This document shows, piece after piece, positions 9,003 to 20,483 of a stretch of 64,000 nt of DNA (the stretch's first letter is position 1; every line of letters begins with the position of its first letter). The notes under the pieces were generated by a model. It made no database searches, had not been told where the DNA came from, and saw nothing but the letters and a program-made list of their open reading frames with translations. The stretch spans positions 682,001 through 746,000 of the forward strand of contig CAWGVW010000002.1 of the NCBI GenBank assembly GCA_963826145.1, read 5' to 3'. The translations under genes were made by a program, and so were the position numbers. This DNA is from JBGPLJ01 sp963826145 (GTDB lineage: Bacteria; Pseudomonadota; Gammaproteobacteria; Steroidobacterales; Steroidobacteraceae).

Positions 9003-9422
9003 GTGCGCAAGTTCACCGGCGGCTGTTTCTGCGGCGGCGTGCGCTATCAGGTTGGCGGGCCCGCACTCACGATCTGCCAATGCCACTGCTCGATGTGCCA
9101 GCGGGCAGTCGGCGCGCCGGTCGTAACCTGGGCGACCTTCGAACGCGGCAAGCTTGAAGCGACCGGACCGGCGCTCGCGTGGTTTGAGTCTTCGCCGGGG
9201 GCGCGGCGCGCGTTCTGCAATCGCTGCGGGACGTCGCTTTTCTTCGAGTCGGACCATTACCCAGGTCTTATCGACGTGACCGTCGTGACGCTCGCGGATG
9301 CCGCGTCACTCGCGCCGACGATGCACATCTACGCGGAGACCCGGCAGCCATGGATGAAGCTCACAGACGGTTTGCCCGCGCATGCGGGCGACTCGAATTC
9401 GCCGCGTCTCGCCGACGCCTGA
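9003..9422 (+). CDS. GFA/CENP-V-domain zinc protein
   Basis: 139 residues beginning with GTG (MRKFTGGCFCGGVRYQV). Cysteine ligands appear as CFCGGVRY, CQCHCSMCQR and CNRCGTSLFF, the standard zinc-binding pattern of the glutathione-dependent formaldehyde-activating (GFA) fold. Most such proteins have no proven activity, and the S-hydroxymethylglutathione-forming role of Gfa should not be assumed. It starts 12 bp after the DUF1134 gene, so the two may be cotranscribed. Confidence 0.9.
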   Translation: MRKFTGGCFCGGVRYQVGGPALTICQCHCSMCQRAVGAPVVTWATFERGKLEATGPALAWFESSPGARRAFCNRCGTSLFFESDHYPGLIDVTVVTLADAASLAPTMHIYAETRQPWMKLTDGLPAHAGDSNSPRLADA

Positions 9423-9425
9423 GCT

Positions 9426-9884
9426 TCAGGTACAGCCGAGCCCTTCGACGACAGCAACCGAGTGAGGCGTCCCCGCCTTGATTTCGGTCGAGCAATCCAT
9501 GTTGCCCGAATCGAAGCCGACGGTGAGGTTCCAGGTTCCAGGCGAAACAGGGCGCGTGCGCTTCGACTGTTCGCACACCCAGCTGCCATCCGCCGCCTGC
9601 TTGGGCTTGCCTTCCATCGCCAGGTCCTCGATGAATTCCTTCGACTCGAGCAGGCTTCCGGGCGGCGGCGGCGTAATGTTCACCGGCTCGAAACGCACCT
9701 TGATAGGATCTTCCGGGCACGCCGTTTCAGTCGCCGCTGCGGTCACCGACACGGTGATGTTCGATACCGGCACCTGCTTCGCCGCTTCCGAGGCAGGATC
9801 GCAAGCAGCGAGTGAAACAAAGAGCAGTGCCGAGGCGCACACGCACGTCGCGCGCGCGGTGCAAGTCGAAAGCTGGCGGTCCAT
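9426..9884 (-). CDS. Hypothetical lipoprotein
   Basis: 152 residues. A signal peptide ends in SLAAC, a clear lipobox. The mature part has four more cysteines, a proline run (NITPPPPGS) and alternating beta-type segments (GTWNLTVGFDSGNMDC). No family recognised. Cysteine spacing suggests two disulfides, which fits a periplasmic or outer-membrane location. It ends 3 bp from the convergent GFA gene and follows the ygiQ gene on the same strand after a gap of about 120 bp. Confidence 0.75.
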   Translation of the reverse strand: MDRQLSTCTARATCVCASALLFVSLAACDPASEAAKQVPVSNITVSVTAAATETACPEDPIKVRFEPVNITPPPPGSLLESKEFIEDLAMEGKPKQAADGSWVCEQSKRTRPVSPGTWNLTVGFDSGNMDCSTEIKAGTPHSVAVVEGLGCT

Positions 9885-10004
9885 TGCAAGTCCCCTGAAT
9901 TATTGTATGGGCCGCGGACATTCTAGAGGGAATCTGAGAAGTTACAACGCCGGCCCCGACACTGTCGCCGCACTGCATTCTGGCGGCAGGCGACCGTGCG
10001 TCCG

Positions 10005-12170
<2,166 letters not shown>

Positions 12171-12271
12171 TAGACCACCGCAGGGCATGCTCGGCCAAAG
12201 GATCCGCCGGGCGCCTTGACACTGGCGCCGCCACCGCGATGACATAGCGCGCCCAGCGACTGGAGTGCGCG

Positions 12272-13528
12272 ATGGAACCGACCGAGGCGATGGCCACGGC
12301 CCAACATGTCCTTCTGATCGGCGCGGTCGTGCTGTTTGTCGGCGCCATCGCTGGCATGCTTGCGCGGCGGATCGGCATTCCGGACATCGTGCTCTTTCTC
12401 GGTGCCGGCATTCTGCTCGGCCCGGCCGCCGGCCGGCTCATCGACGTGCCGGCGCAGTCATGGCTCAATCAGCTCATCATTCTTTTTGGCGCCTCGTATA
12501 TTCTCTTTGACGGCGGCGCGTCGCTCCGCTTTGCCGTGCTGCGGCGGGTGTGGATCACCGTGTTGCTTCTTGCGACCGCCGGTGTCGTCATCACGGCATT
12601 TGTGACCGCCGTTGCCGCTCACTTCTTTCTCGGGCTTCCGGGCATCGTTGCAGCGCTGCTCGCCCTGACCATTGCATCCACCGATCCTGCGACGCTGATC
12701 CCGGTCTTCTCGCAGGTGAGAATCCGCGAGCGTGTGGCGCAGACGGTCATCAGTGAATCCGCGGCCAACGACGCGACCAGCGCGATATTGACGCTCGGTG
12801 TGCTAATGGTCGCGATGGGCGGTGGCGAATTGTCCGTCGGCGATGCGCTCGGCCGGCTCGGTTACCAGGCGCTGACCGGCATCGTCATCGGCGGCATTGC
12901 GGGCTATCTTGCGAGCGTCCTGATTGCGCACGAGCGCCTTGGCTTCCTGGAGGAGTACCTGCCGCTCGTTACGCTCATGGTCGTGGCCGGAGCATATCTG
13001 CAGGCGAGTCACGTCAGCGCGAGCGGTTTCATGGCGGTGTTCGTTGCCGGCGTCATGCTCGGTAATCGCGAGCATTTCGGACTGAAACTCGCGCCGGCCG
13101 AGTCGCAGCGCCTGGCCGAGTTCATCCTGACCACGGCGCTCATCATGCGCATGCTCATCTTCATCCTGCTTGGAACGCAGGTCGACTTCAAGCTCCTTGA
13201 CCGCTACTTGTGGGGCGCCGTCGGGGTCGTCGTCGTTTTCATGCTGATCGCACGCCCGCTCACCGTGTTTCTCTGCGCGCTGCCGGACCGGCGCGCACGG
13301 TGGCATTGGCGCGAACTCCTATTCATGTGCTGGACGCGCGAAACCGGTGTGATTCCCTGCGCCCTCGTGGGAATCCTGGTGGGCGTCGGCGCGCCGGGCG
13401 CCGACATCATCGCGGCTGTAACGTTCATGGCAGTGCTTTTGACAATCGGCGTGCAGGCAACGACGACCCGCTGGCTTGCCAGCAAGCTCGGCCTGCTGGA
13501 AGGGGACGGGATTCTCAGCAACCGCTAG
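12272..13528 (+). CDS. CPA1-family Na+(K+)/H+ antiporter
   Basis: 418 residues with about 12 hydrophobic helices. Landmarks are FGASYILFDGGASLRF, the TIASTDPATLIPVF helix break and SESAANDATSAIL, which holds the acidic ion-binding residue region of NhaP-type CPA1 exchangers. The helix FMCWTRETGVIPCALVGIL matches the late conserved Arg/Glu element. There is no cytoplasmic TrkA or CBS tail. It probably exchanges protons for Na+ or K+ across the inner membrane. The gene is divergent from ygiQ, and its last 14 bp overlap the convergent gene at 13515. Confidence 0.9.
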   Translation: MEPTEAMATAQHVLLIGAVVLFVGAIAGMLARRIGIPDIVLFLGAGILLGPAAGRLIDVPAQSWLNQLIILFGASYILFDGGASLRFAVLRRVWITVLLLATAGVVITAFVTAVAAHFFLGLPGIVAALLALTIASTDPATLIPVFSQVRIRERVAQTVISESAANDATSAILTLGVLMVAMGGGELSVGDALGRLGYQALTGIVIGGIAGYLASVLIAHERLGFLEEYLPLVTLMVVAGAYLQASHVSASGFMAVFVAGVMLGNREHFGLKLAPAESQRLAEFILTTALIMRMLIFILLGTQVDFKLLDRYLWGAVGVVVVFMLIARPLTVFLCALPDRRARWHWRELLFMCWTRETGVIPCALVGILVGVGAPGADIIAAVTFMAVLLTIGVQATTTRWLASKLGLLEGDGILSNR

Positions 13529-13991
13529 CAATTTCGACGATGCTGGGTCCGCCGCCAGGCTGCGTCGGGGGCTCGTACTTCACACTGCACGTCGCGGGCG
13601 TTGCCGCATCGCCCTGCTCGAAGAGCCCGAGGTCCGGATAAAAGATGAATCCCCGATGATCCCAGATGGCGTCGTCGATGCTGGCGGCCGACGGGTAGCC
13701 GTTGACGATTTCAACGGATCGGCCATCTGTTACGAGATGCGCCGGATGATCCGACGTGCGCCAGGTAATGTTCACGAAGAGTGCAGCACCGCGGATATTC
13801 GTCGCCAGCGCCTGCGTCGAGACGATCCTGAGATCGCGCTCGGCGCGTTCGATGCGCGGGAAGGCTACGACAGCCATGATCGCCGCCAGCCCGAGGAAGG
13901 TGCCCCATGCGACCCTTTGGCGTATGGGCAACATCAGGTACATCGGCCGATGTTCCCTGCCGTCGAGGATCCGCGGTTCGGCCTGGCTCAT
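13515..13991 (-). CDS. Membrane-anchored hypothetical, pilin-like
   Basis: 158 residues. One hydrophobic helix at about residues 28-44 (WGTFLGLAAIMAVVAF) is followed by a long amphipathic segment and a globular end with two Cys (about 36 apart at CSVKY and the terminal GC). This resembles type IV pilin-like pseudopilins with a C-terminal disulfide. A prepilin peptidase site (G-F-x-x-x-E) is not visible, so the likeness is only in layout. An alternative ATG is at 13943. It overlaps the antiporter tail by 14 bp and sits downstream of the hydroxyproline pair. Confidence 0.65.
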   Translation of the reverse strand: MSQAEPRILDGREHRPMYLMLPIRQRVAWGTFLGLAAIMAVVAFPRIERAERDLRIVSTQALATNIRGAALFVNITWRTSDHPAHLVTDGRSVEIVNGYPSAASIDDAIWDHRGFIFYPDLGLFEQGDAATPATCSVKYEPPTQPGGGPSIVEIASGC

Positions 13992-14039
13992 AGCGTCACC
14001 GTCTTGCTGCCGAGCCCCGGTTATCGGATCGAAAGGCGG

Positions 14040-14981
14040 CTAGCTTGAGGGCATTCCCCAGCAAAGCGGATCGCGGTCGTCGAGAATCTGGGTGCCTTCG
14101 GCATTGACGTGGGCGCTGCCGCGAATTGTGGGGATGATCTGGCCATCGATGATTTCGACGGATCCATCGAAGACACTTCCAGTTACGCTTTCCTGACGCC
14201 AGGTCGCGCCCGGCTTGAGCTTCCCGTCCGCAACTAGGCACGCGAGCTTGGCGCTAGTTCCCGTGCCACAGGGCGAGCGATCGTAGGCGAGCCCGGGACA
14301 TAGTACGAAGTTGCGGCTGTCGGCCCCCGTAGGAGAGTCCGCCGACAGTTCGACATGATCGATTTCGCCGCCGTCATCGCCGCGGATTCCCTGCTTCGTC
14401 AGCGCTTGCCGGACGGCCACCGTGAATTCCGTGAGTTCGGCAACCCGTGCGAGATCGATGCGTTCGGCCGGCCGCTCGATGAGAAAGAACCAGTTGCCGC
14501 CCCAGGCGACGTCGCCCGTGACTTCGCCATGGCCCGGCACCGCGACTTTGATGCCGTGCGCACTTCGCCTGCTCGCGACATTTCGCACGGAGACATCGCC
14601 GCTCGCGTGCAGCTGCGCGCTCACCGGCCCGACGGGCGTTTCGATGCGATGTTCGCCAGGAACAATCCGGCCTAGATATGCAAGCGTCGTGACGACCCCA
14701 ATCGTGCCGTGGCCGCACATGCCGAGGTAGCCGACGTTGTTGAAGTAGATCACGCCCGTCGCGCTCGCCGGATCGGCGGGCCTCACGAGCAGGGCGCCGA
14801 CAATCACGTCCGAGCCGCGCGGCTCATTCGCAATGGCCGAGCGGAAGCGGTCGTGATTGCGACGAAAATCGTCGCGCATCTCCTCGACCGTCCGTCCGGC
14901 GAGCTGCGGCCCGCCTTCAACGACAACCCGCGTCGGCTCACCGCCGGTGTGCGAGTCGATGACGCGGATCGTCCGTTTCAC
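14040..14981 (-). CDS. 4-hydroxyproline 2-epimerase (proline racemase family)
   Basis: 313 residues from a GTG start. Proline racemase-fold enzymes use two Cys as acid/base pair. Cys89 (MCGHGTIG) and Cys238 (SPCGTGTSA) are both present, so this is an epimerase rather than a hydroxyproline dehydratase, which has Thr in the second position. Opening motif DSHTGGEPTRVV is also typical. It would convert trans-4-hydroxy-L-proline to cis-4-hydroxy-D-proline. The start overlaps the stop of the DapA-family gene by 4 bp (GTGA), which implies coupling. The first three codons assume the GTG at 14981. Confidence 0.9.
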   Translation of the reverse strand: MKRTIRVIDSHTGGEPTRVVVEGGPQLAGRTVEEMRDDFRRNHDRFRSAIANEPRGSDVIVGALLVRPADPASATGVIYFNNVGYLGMCGHGTIGVVTTLAYLGRIVPGEHRIETPVGPVSAQLHASGDVSVRNVASRRSAHGIKVAVPGHGEVTGDVAWGGNWFFLIERPAERIDLARVAELTEFTVAVRQALTKQGIRGDDGGEIDHVELSADSPTGADSRNFVLCPGLAYDRSPCGTGTSAKLACLVADGKLKPGATWRQESVTGSVFDGSVEIIDGQIIPTIRGSAHVNAEGTQILDDRDPLCWGMPSS

Positions 14982-15883
14982 GCGCGGCCGCGTCCCGGGC
15001 GCGTTGCGAGCCCCTTGCGGATGATCTTGAGCACGGCGCGCCGCTCGACGCCCATGATCGTGAGGCGCGGCGGACGCACCCATTCGCGGCCGAAGCCCGC
15101 TTCCTGGACGGCGAGCTTGATGTACTGGACGAACTTGAGATGGGTATCGAGATGCATGAGCGGCATGAACCAGCGATAGAGCTTGCGCGCGGCCGACCAC
15201 TCGCCGCGCTGCATGAGATCCCAGAGTTTTTGTCCCTCGCGCGGAAAAGCGAGATTGAGTCCCGCGATCCAGCCGACCGCGCCAAGCAGCGCGCTTTCGA
15301 GAACGAGATCGTCAATCCCGGCGAACAGGCGGTAGCGGTCGCCCACCAGGTTCTGAATGTCCGTGAAGCGGCGCAGGTCGCCGGACGATTCCTTGATGCC
15401 GATCAGGTTCTTCTCCCGCGCAAGCTCGGCAAACATCTCCGGCGTGATGTCGACGTGATAGGCAACGGGATTGTTGTAGCAGATGATCGGCAGGCCCGTG
15501 GCACGAGCGACGGTGCGGTAGTGCGTGAGCGTTTCGCGCGAATCGGCCTTGTAGATCATGGCCGGCAGCAGCAGCAGGCCGCTCGCGCCCAGTCTTTCGA
15601 GCTCGCGAGCATAGGCAATCGCAGACGCTGTCCCCGTTTCGGCGACGCCGCTCAGCACAGGCACGCGGCCGGCAGACGCCTCGACTGCCGCGCGCATCAC
15701 GCGGCGCTTCTCGGACCGATCCAGTGTCACGTTCTCGCCAAGCGATCCCAGCATCACGATCCCGGTGCTACCGCTCGCGATCATCACTTCGATGTGCCGC
15801 TGGGTCGCCTCGAGATCGAGCGACAGATCCTTGTGAAACTGTGTGGTCAGGGCGGGAAAAACACCGCGCCAGTTGATTTTCAT
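14978..15883 (-). CDS. DapA/NAL-family lyase, probable hydroxyproline pathway deaminase
   Basis: 301 residues of the dihydrodipicolinate synthase / N-acetylneuraminate lyase fold. The Schiff-base Lys is K164 in IGIKESSGD and the catalytic Tyr is Y136 in CYNNPVAY. GSLGEN at about 47-51 takes the place of the usual GTTGE loop. Next to the 4-hydroxyproline epimerase, the most likely role is 1-pyrroline-4-hydroxy-2-carboxylate deaminase, which makes alpha-ketoglutarate semialdehyde, rather than lysine synthesis. That is inference from context. GGAG precedes the ATG. The D-hydroxyproline dehydrogenase and semialdehyde dehydrogenase are not in the window. Confidence 0.88.
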   Translation of the reverse strand: MKINWRGVFPALTTQFHKDLSLDLEATQRHIEVMIASGSTGIVMLGSLGENVTLDRSEKRRVMRAAVEASAGRVPVLSGVAETGTASAIAYARELERLGASGLLLLPAMIYKADSRETLTHYRTVARATGLPIICYNNPVAYHVDITPEMFAELAREKNLIGIKESSGDLRRFTDIQNLVGDRYRLFAGIDDLVLESALLGAVGWIAGLNLAFPREGQKLWDLMQRGEWSAARKLYRWFMPLMHLDTHLKFVQYIKLAVQEAGFGREWVRPPRLTIMGVERRAVLKIIRKGLATRPGRGRA

Positions 15884-16015
15884 GCCTTGGCTCCCAGGGC
15901 TCCGGTCCAGTTGACTCGTCCGAGGGCGGGCATGTTACCGACGTGCCGAAGCCAGTTAAACTCCGCGCGCGCGATCCGGTCGCATCAACGCGGCCGGCGG
16001 ACGGACGGAGGAAGG

Positions 16016-16435
16016 ATGCGGAGCCTCATTCTGATGGTGGGAGCTTTGCTCACGGTGCTGGCAGGTCCCGGGAGTGCGGACGCGCGCGAGGACTACGCGC
16101 TGCTCACCGCCCACATTGATTCATCGATGATCCGCAAGCGCTCCGCGGAGGGCCGGGTGCTCGAATTCGTCGACGTGCTGGGCCGCAAGAATCGTTGCGC
16201 TTATGACGACGACGGCCACATCTTGGACATTCGTTACTCGACGGAAGCCGGAGATTTCAAGACGCGCTTCGTCTACAACAAGCGGGGCGAACTCACCAGC
16301 ATGGTGCTTGCGGACCAGACGACCGTGCTGTTTCGCGGCGGCCGCATGATGGCGTCGACCGGCAAACCCTCGCCCGCCGAAAGCTATGCGGCCGCGCTCG
16401 AACATTGGCTGTCGAAAAACAACGCAGGGCTTTAG
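16016..16435 (+). CDS. Secreted hypothetical with YD-repeat-like segment
   Basis: 139 residues starting at an ATG behind a GGAGGAAGG site. A cleavable signal peptide covers the first 22 or so residues (MVGALLTVLAGPGSADA). The middle holds RVLEFVDVLGRKNRCAYDDDGHI and TRFVYNKRGELTSMV. These short units of strand-turn-strand look like YD/RHS-type repeats, but only two or so fit. No family can be named. It ends 5 bp before the next lipoprotein gene, so the two are probably one operon. Confidence 0.7.
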   Translation: MRSLILMVGALLTVLAGPGSADAREDYALLTAHIDSSMIRKRSAEGRVLEFVDVLGRKNRCAYDDDGHILDIRYSTEAGDFKTRFVYNKRGELTSMVLADQTTVLFRGGRMMASTGKPSPAESYAAALEHWLSKNNAGL

Positions 16436-16440
16436 CTCGC

Positions 16441-17454
16441 ATGCGAATAGCCGCTCGCGCCGCGGGTGTCGCGGTAGGTATTGCCGCGTGGACGCTGACG
16501 GCCTGCGAAGCTCCGCAACCGCCCGCGGCCTCGCCGACGCCGGCGCAATCGCTGCAAGCGCCCGCGGCAGCACCGATCACACCCTATGGATTGGCGGCGC
16601 CCGTCAGCGAACCCGTCGTCTTTGCGCCCGGCATCATCTCGACCGGCGATTTCGAATCGGGCTCCACTTTCACCCCGGACGGACGCACGCTCTATTTCGT
16701 CAAGAGCGATTCCCGCCTCGGGCGCTGGACTATCTACGAATCGCAATATTCAGTGGGGCAATGGGGTACGCCTGTCATCGCTCCGTTCAGCGGGAAGTTT
16801 CGCGACGCCGACCCGTTTGTCACGACCGACGGCGGGCAGTTCTATTTCATTTCCGATCGCCCCGTGGACGGCAGGATCAAGCCCGACATGGATATCTGGG
16901 TGATGGATCGCGCGGCAAAGGGCTGGAGCGAGCCGCGGAACCTCGGTGAGCCCGTGAATTCCGCACAGAGCGAATGGCATCCGTCCATGACTACTCGCGG
17001 AGTCCTGTATTTCGGGTCGTCGCGCCCGGGCGGCTTCGGGCTGACGGATCTGTATCGGGCTACGTCCGGAGGCGGCAAGTGGCACGTCGACAATCTGGGC
17101 GCGCCCGTCAACACGGCCGGCGACGAATACGAACCGCTGATCGCGCCGGACGGGAGCTATCTCATTTTCATGGCGTACCGGCCGGATGCGCTCGGCGGCA
17201 GCGATCTGTACGCAAGCCGCAGCGTCGGCGATTCCTGGAGCGTGCCCGTCAACCTCGGTGCGCCCGTGAATTCCGCGGCGCTTGAAATGGCCCCACGCCT
17301 GTCGCCCGACGGCAAGTACCTCTTCTTCACGAGCACCCGCAGGTTCGAGTCCGGCGCAAGCACGATGACACCGCCCGGCAATGGCAACGGCGACCTCTAT
17401 CAGATCGACCTGACCAGCGTGCCGGGCGCCGCGTTATCGCCGCCGGACAAATAA
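16441..17454 (+). CDS. Lipoprotein with PD40/WD40-like beta-propeller repeats
   Basis: 337 residues. The signal peptide ends LTAC, a lipobox. A Pro/Ala linker leads to a beta-propeller with PD40-type repeats, each with an FTPDGRTLYFV-like strand: DGRTLYF, DGGQFYFISDRP, LYFGSSRPGG, DGSYLIFMAYRP and DGKYLFFTSTRR. Such repeats occur in TolB-like and OmpA-linked periplasmic proteins and bind partners. The family role is unknown. Translation probably starts at the ATG at 16441, 5 bp after the preceding secreted-protein gene. Confidence 0.82.
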   Translation: MRIAARAAGVAVGIAAWTLTACEAPQPPAASPTPAQSLQAPAAAPITPYGLAAPVSEPVVFAPGIISTGDFESGSTFTPDGRTLYFVKSDSRLGRWTIYESQYSVGQWGTPVIAPFSGKFRDADPFVTTDGGQFYFISDRPVDGRIKPDMDIWVMDRAAKGWSEPRNLGEPVNSAQSEWHPSMTTRGVLYFGSSRPGGFGLTDLYRATSGGGKWHVDNLGAPVNTAGDEYEPLIAPDGSYLIFMAYRPDALGGSDLYASRSVGDSWSVPVNLGAPVNSAALEMAPRLSPDGKYLFFTSTRRFESGASTMTPPGNGNGDLYQIDLTSVPGAALSPPDK

Positions 17455-17471
17455 GTCGGCACGGCTCTCTT

Positions 17472-18908
17472 TCAAGACGACAGGCGGATCTCTTGCCAGG
17501 CGCGCGAGCGCCAGCGCAGGTAGAGCGTCGAGCCGAGCAGCAGGACGTACACGAAGAGCGAGAGCCAGCCGCCGACCGAACCCCAGCCGAGTTGCGGCAA
17601 GCCGCTGACCCACGCCTGCGAATGATCGAAGATCAACGTGTGCGCGAGCGGCACGAAGATGAACCACGAGAGCACGATCACGAGCGCCGCCGGCACCGCG
17701 GATTCGCCGGCGCCGCGCAATGCAAAGCCGCTGCCGAGGTTCACGCCGTCGAATAGCTGAAAACCAGCGGCGATCCAGAGAATCGTGCCGCCGAGCGCAA
17801 TGACCTGCGGTGCGAGTGGATCATTGGCAAGCACAAAGAGCGGCAGAATCCAGGGGCCGAGCACAGCGAGAATCAAGCCGATCGCGCCCATGTAACCCGC
17901 GGCGAGCAGGATCGCGCCATTGCCGACGCGAAACGCCCATTGCCGGTCGCCGGCGCCGATGGCTTGGCCGACGAGTGTCGTGCCAGCTATGGCGACGCCG
18001 ACGCCCGGCATGTAGGCGGCCGAAGTCAGCATCATCACGATCTGTGTGGCCGCGCCGTCCGCCGCCCCGAGCTGCACGACCATGATCTGAAAGAACGATG
18101 CGCCGATGAGATCGGCCGCGTACAGAAGCCCCATGGGAAAGCCGAGCACGAACTGCTGCCTCAGTCGTGGCCAGTCGATGCGGCGTGTTGTGCGCACCGG
18201 ATAGTCGCGATAGCGTTGTCCGTGCCAGATGAAAAGGGCGACCACCAGCCCGATCGCCAGCGCAACATTCGTTGCCCATGCCGATCCCGCCATGCCGAGT
18301 CCGAGCTTGAACATGAACAGCGGATTCAGCGCGATGTTGGCAAGCGCCACGCAGCCCGAGACTGCGACCGTCACCTTGGGGCGCCCGATACCATTGAAGA
18401 ATCCGAACAAGGCCCAGAGCGCAAGGCCGATCGGAGCGCAGAGCAGCCGGGGAAACCAGAACTCCGTCGCAAGGAATTCGAGATGCGGCGCGAGCCCGAA
18501 CGGCCGCAGCATGAGCGGCCCGGTAATTGCCACGGCTGCAAAGAACGGGACCGCCAGAGCCGACGACCATAGACCGAGCCATGTTGCCTGCGCGGCGCGC
18601 GGCAGATCACCGGCGCCAAAGGATTGCGCGACTACCGTCTGCACGGCCAATCCGACGCCGCTCAACAACATGATGATCGCGATGATCGGCCAGTAGATCG
18701 TGCCCATTGCGGCCACGGCGTCGGTCGACAGTCTGCCGAGAAACCACGTGTCCGTAAGGTTGAGGAGCGTCTGTACGGCGCTGTTCAGGATGAGCGGTGC
18801 CGACAGCACGACGATCGCACGAAAGTCGACGCGCACCTGCCCCTTGTGGTCGATCCGCTGCGCTGGCAGCGGAGCCCGGACAAGAGCGATTGTGGCAGAG
18901 GCTTCCAT
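17472..18908 (-). CDS. MATE-family multidrug/toxin efflux pump
   Basis: About 478 residues with 12 hydrophobic helices and the MATE double-half layout. Landmarks are PLILNSAVQTLLNLTDTWFLGRL, the motif QSFGAGD after helix 2, GSAWATNVAL and GQAIGAGD in the second half. It exchanges Na+ or H+ for organic cations across the inner membrane. I start at the ATG for MEASATIALVRAP. The open frame to 19034 adds a Cys/Arg-rich tail that does not look coding. The gene is convergent with the propeller lipoprotein. Confidence 0.88.
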   Translation of the reverse strand: MEASATIALVRAPLPAQRIDHKGQVRVDFRAIVVLSAPLILNSAVQTLLNLTDTWFLGRLSTDAVAAMGTIYWPIIAIIMLLSGVGLAVQTVVAQSFGAGDLPRAAQATWLGLWSSALAVPFFAAVAITGPLMLRPFGLAPHLEFLATEFWFPRLLCAPIGLALWALFGFFNGIGRPKVTVAVSGCVALANIALNPLFMFKLGLGMAGSAWATNVALAIGLVVALFIWHGQRYRDYPVRTTRRIDWPRLRQQFVLGFPMGLLYAADLIGASFFQIMVVQLGAADGAATQIVMMLTSAAYMPGVGVAIAGTTLVGQAIGAGDRQWAFRVGNGAILLAAGYMGAIGLILAVLGPWILPLFVLANDPLAPQVIALGGTILWIAAGFQLFDGVNLGSGFALRGAGESAVPAALVIVLSWFIFVPLAHTLIFDHSQAWVSGLPQLGWGSVGGWLSLFVYVLLLGSTLYLRWRSRAWQEIRLSS

Positions 18909-19139
18909 GACGTTTTGCGGGACCGGCGCGGAAAAGCCGCGAACCCTAGCCGCAGCGGGACGGCGCTGGCAAGCGCAGGCTGCGGCCGCCCGACGGACTG
19001 TCCGGCCCGGCGTCCAGTGTCCGGCCTCGGACACTTCCCGGGGCGCCGCAATCGTTGTTTGGCAGCCGAAGAGTCTTTAGTTATCAGCTAGTTACAATCG
19101 TATCGGGCTAATGGCACAGCGCGTGCAACTAGCATCGCC

Positions 19140-20468
19140 ATGAAGCTCGCTTCCCTCACCCGCCTGTCCAGCGTCGATAGCCCGACGATGCGTGGTACGT
19201 CGGCGCAGGATCAGTCGATCGATCCAACGCAGGCCCAGAACAAGCGCCGACGCCTCATCATCATCGGTTGCGGCGCGGGGGCACTCGTCGTCCTGCTGCT
19301 GGCATGGCTCGTTCACCGCTGGATGGATTCCGCGACGCTTGTGCCACGCGAGCGTGTGCGCATCGCCGAAGTCACGGTCGGCCGGTTCATTCGCGACGTC
19401 TCGGCGCAGGGCACGATCGTTGCCGCCGTGAGCCCGACGCTGTATGCGCCCTCGGCGGGCACAGTTACGGTGATCGCAAAACCAGGCGCACAGGTCGCCA
19501 AGGGCGAATTGCTCGCGACCATCGATAGCCCGGAGCTGCGCAACGAATACCTGCGCGAGCGCGCAACGCTCGACAGCCTGAACACCGATCTCGAACGCCA
19601 GCGGATCGAAGTTCGCCGCAAGGTGCTTGCCAACCAGCAGTCTGCGGACCTTGCGAACGTGCAGATCAAGGCGGCGCAGCGCGAATTTCAGCGCGCGCAG
19701 GCGTCGTGGGACCTCAGGGTCATCAGTGAGCGCGACTATCAAAGGGCACGCGACGATCTCTCGGCAGCCGAGCTCAACTATCATCACGCGGTCGACAACG
19801 CGAGCCTCGATGAGGAAGGTCTCGGTTTCGAGACGAAGACGCGTCGTCTCGAGCGCGACCGGCAGAACTTCGTCGTCGAGAATCTGAGCCGTCGCGTCGC
19901 GGAGCTCGATGTCAAGGCGCCGGTCGCCGGCATCGTCGGCAATGTCGCCGTGCGCCAGAAAGCCGCCGTCGCGGAGAACGCGCCGATCATCACGGTCGTC
20001 GACCTCACGGCCTTCGAAGTGGAATTCCAGATGCCCGAGTCGTACGCGGGCATGGTGGGCGCCGGGATGCCCGCCGAGATCAATCTGGGTTCGGTCACGG
20101 TCCCTGGCGCGGTCATCGCGGTGTCGCCCGAGGTCAACCAGGGACTCGTGACCGGCCGCGTGCGCTTCACGCAGGGGAACCCGCCGGGCCTGCGTCAGAG
20201 CCAGCGCGTGGCCGTCCGTGTCGTGATGGATCAGCGTGACCGGGTCACGAAGCTCGAGCGCGGCTCGTTCGCCGACTCGGTGGCCGCCGACGGGTCCGTC
20301 TTTACCTACGTATTGACCGGCGATCGCGCCACGCGCCGCCAGGTGATGCTCGGCGCCGTCAGCATCGGCGAAGTTGAAGTGCTGAGCGGCTTGAAGGCCG
20401 GCGAACAGGTTGTGATTTCGGGGCTCGACGACGTCAATCGCGCCCCGGTCGTCCGATTGACCGACTAA
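19140..20468 (+). CDS. MacA-like periplasmic adaptor (HlyD/RND family)
   Basis: 442 residues. An N-terminal helix (LIIIGCGAGALVVLLLAWL) anchors a periplasmic part with a biotinyl-lipoyl domain split around a coiled-coil hairpin. The lipoyl halves are SAGTVTVIAKPGAQVAKGE and VKAPVAGIVGNVAV, and the coils cover about residues 135-255. A beta-barrel and membrane-proximal domain follow. It links the inner-membrane ABC parts to an outer-membrane channel, which is not encoded here. It is the first gene of a four-gene ABC exporter operon. Confidence 0.88.
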   Translation: MKLASLTRLSSVDSPTMRGTSAQDQSIDPTQAQNKRRRLIIIGCGAGALVVLLLAWLVHRWMDSATLVPRERVRIAEVTVGRFIRDVSAQGTIVAAVSPTLYAPSAGTVTVIAKPGAQVAKGELLATIDSPELRNEYLRERATLDSLNTDLERQRIEVRRKVLANQQSADLANVQIKAAQREFQRAQASWDLRVISERDYQRARDDLSAAELNYHHAVDNASLDEEGLGFETKTRRLERDRQNFVVENLSRRVAELDVKAPVAGIVGNVAVRQKAAVAENAPIITVVDLTAFEVEFQMPESYAGMVGAGMPAEINLGSVTVPGAVIAVSPEVNQGLVTGRVRFTQGNPPGLRQSQRVAVRVVMDQRDRVTKLERGSFADSVAADGSVFTYVLTGDRATRRQVMLGAVSIGEVEVLSGLKAGEQVVISGLDDVNRAPVVRLTD

Positions 20469-20483
20469 GCAAGAGGAACACCC

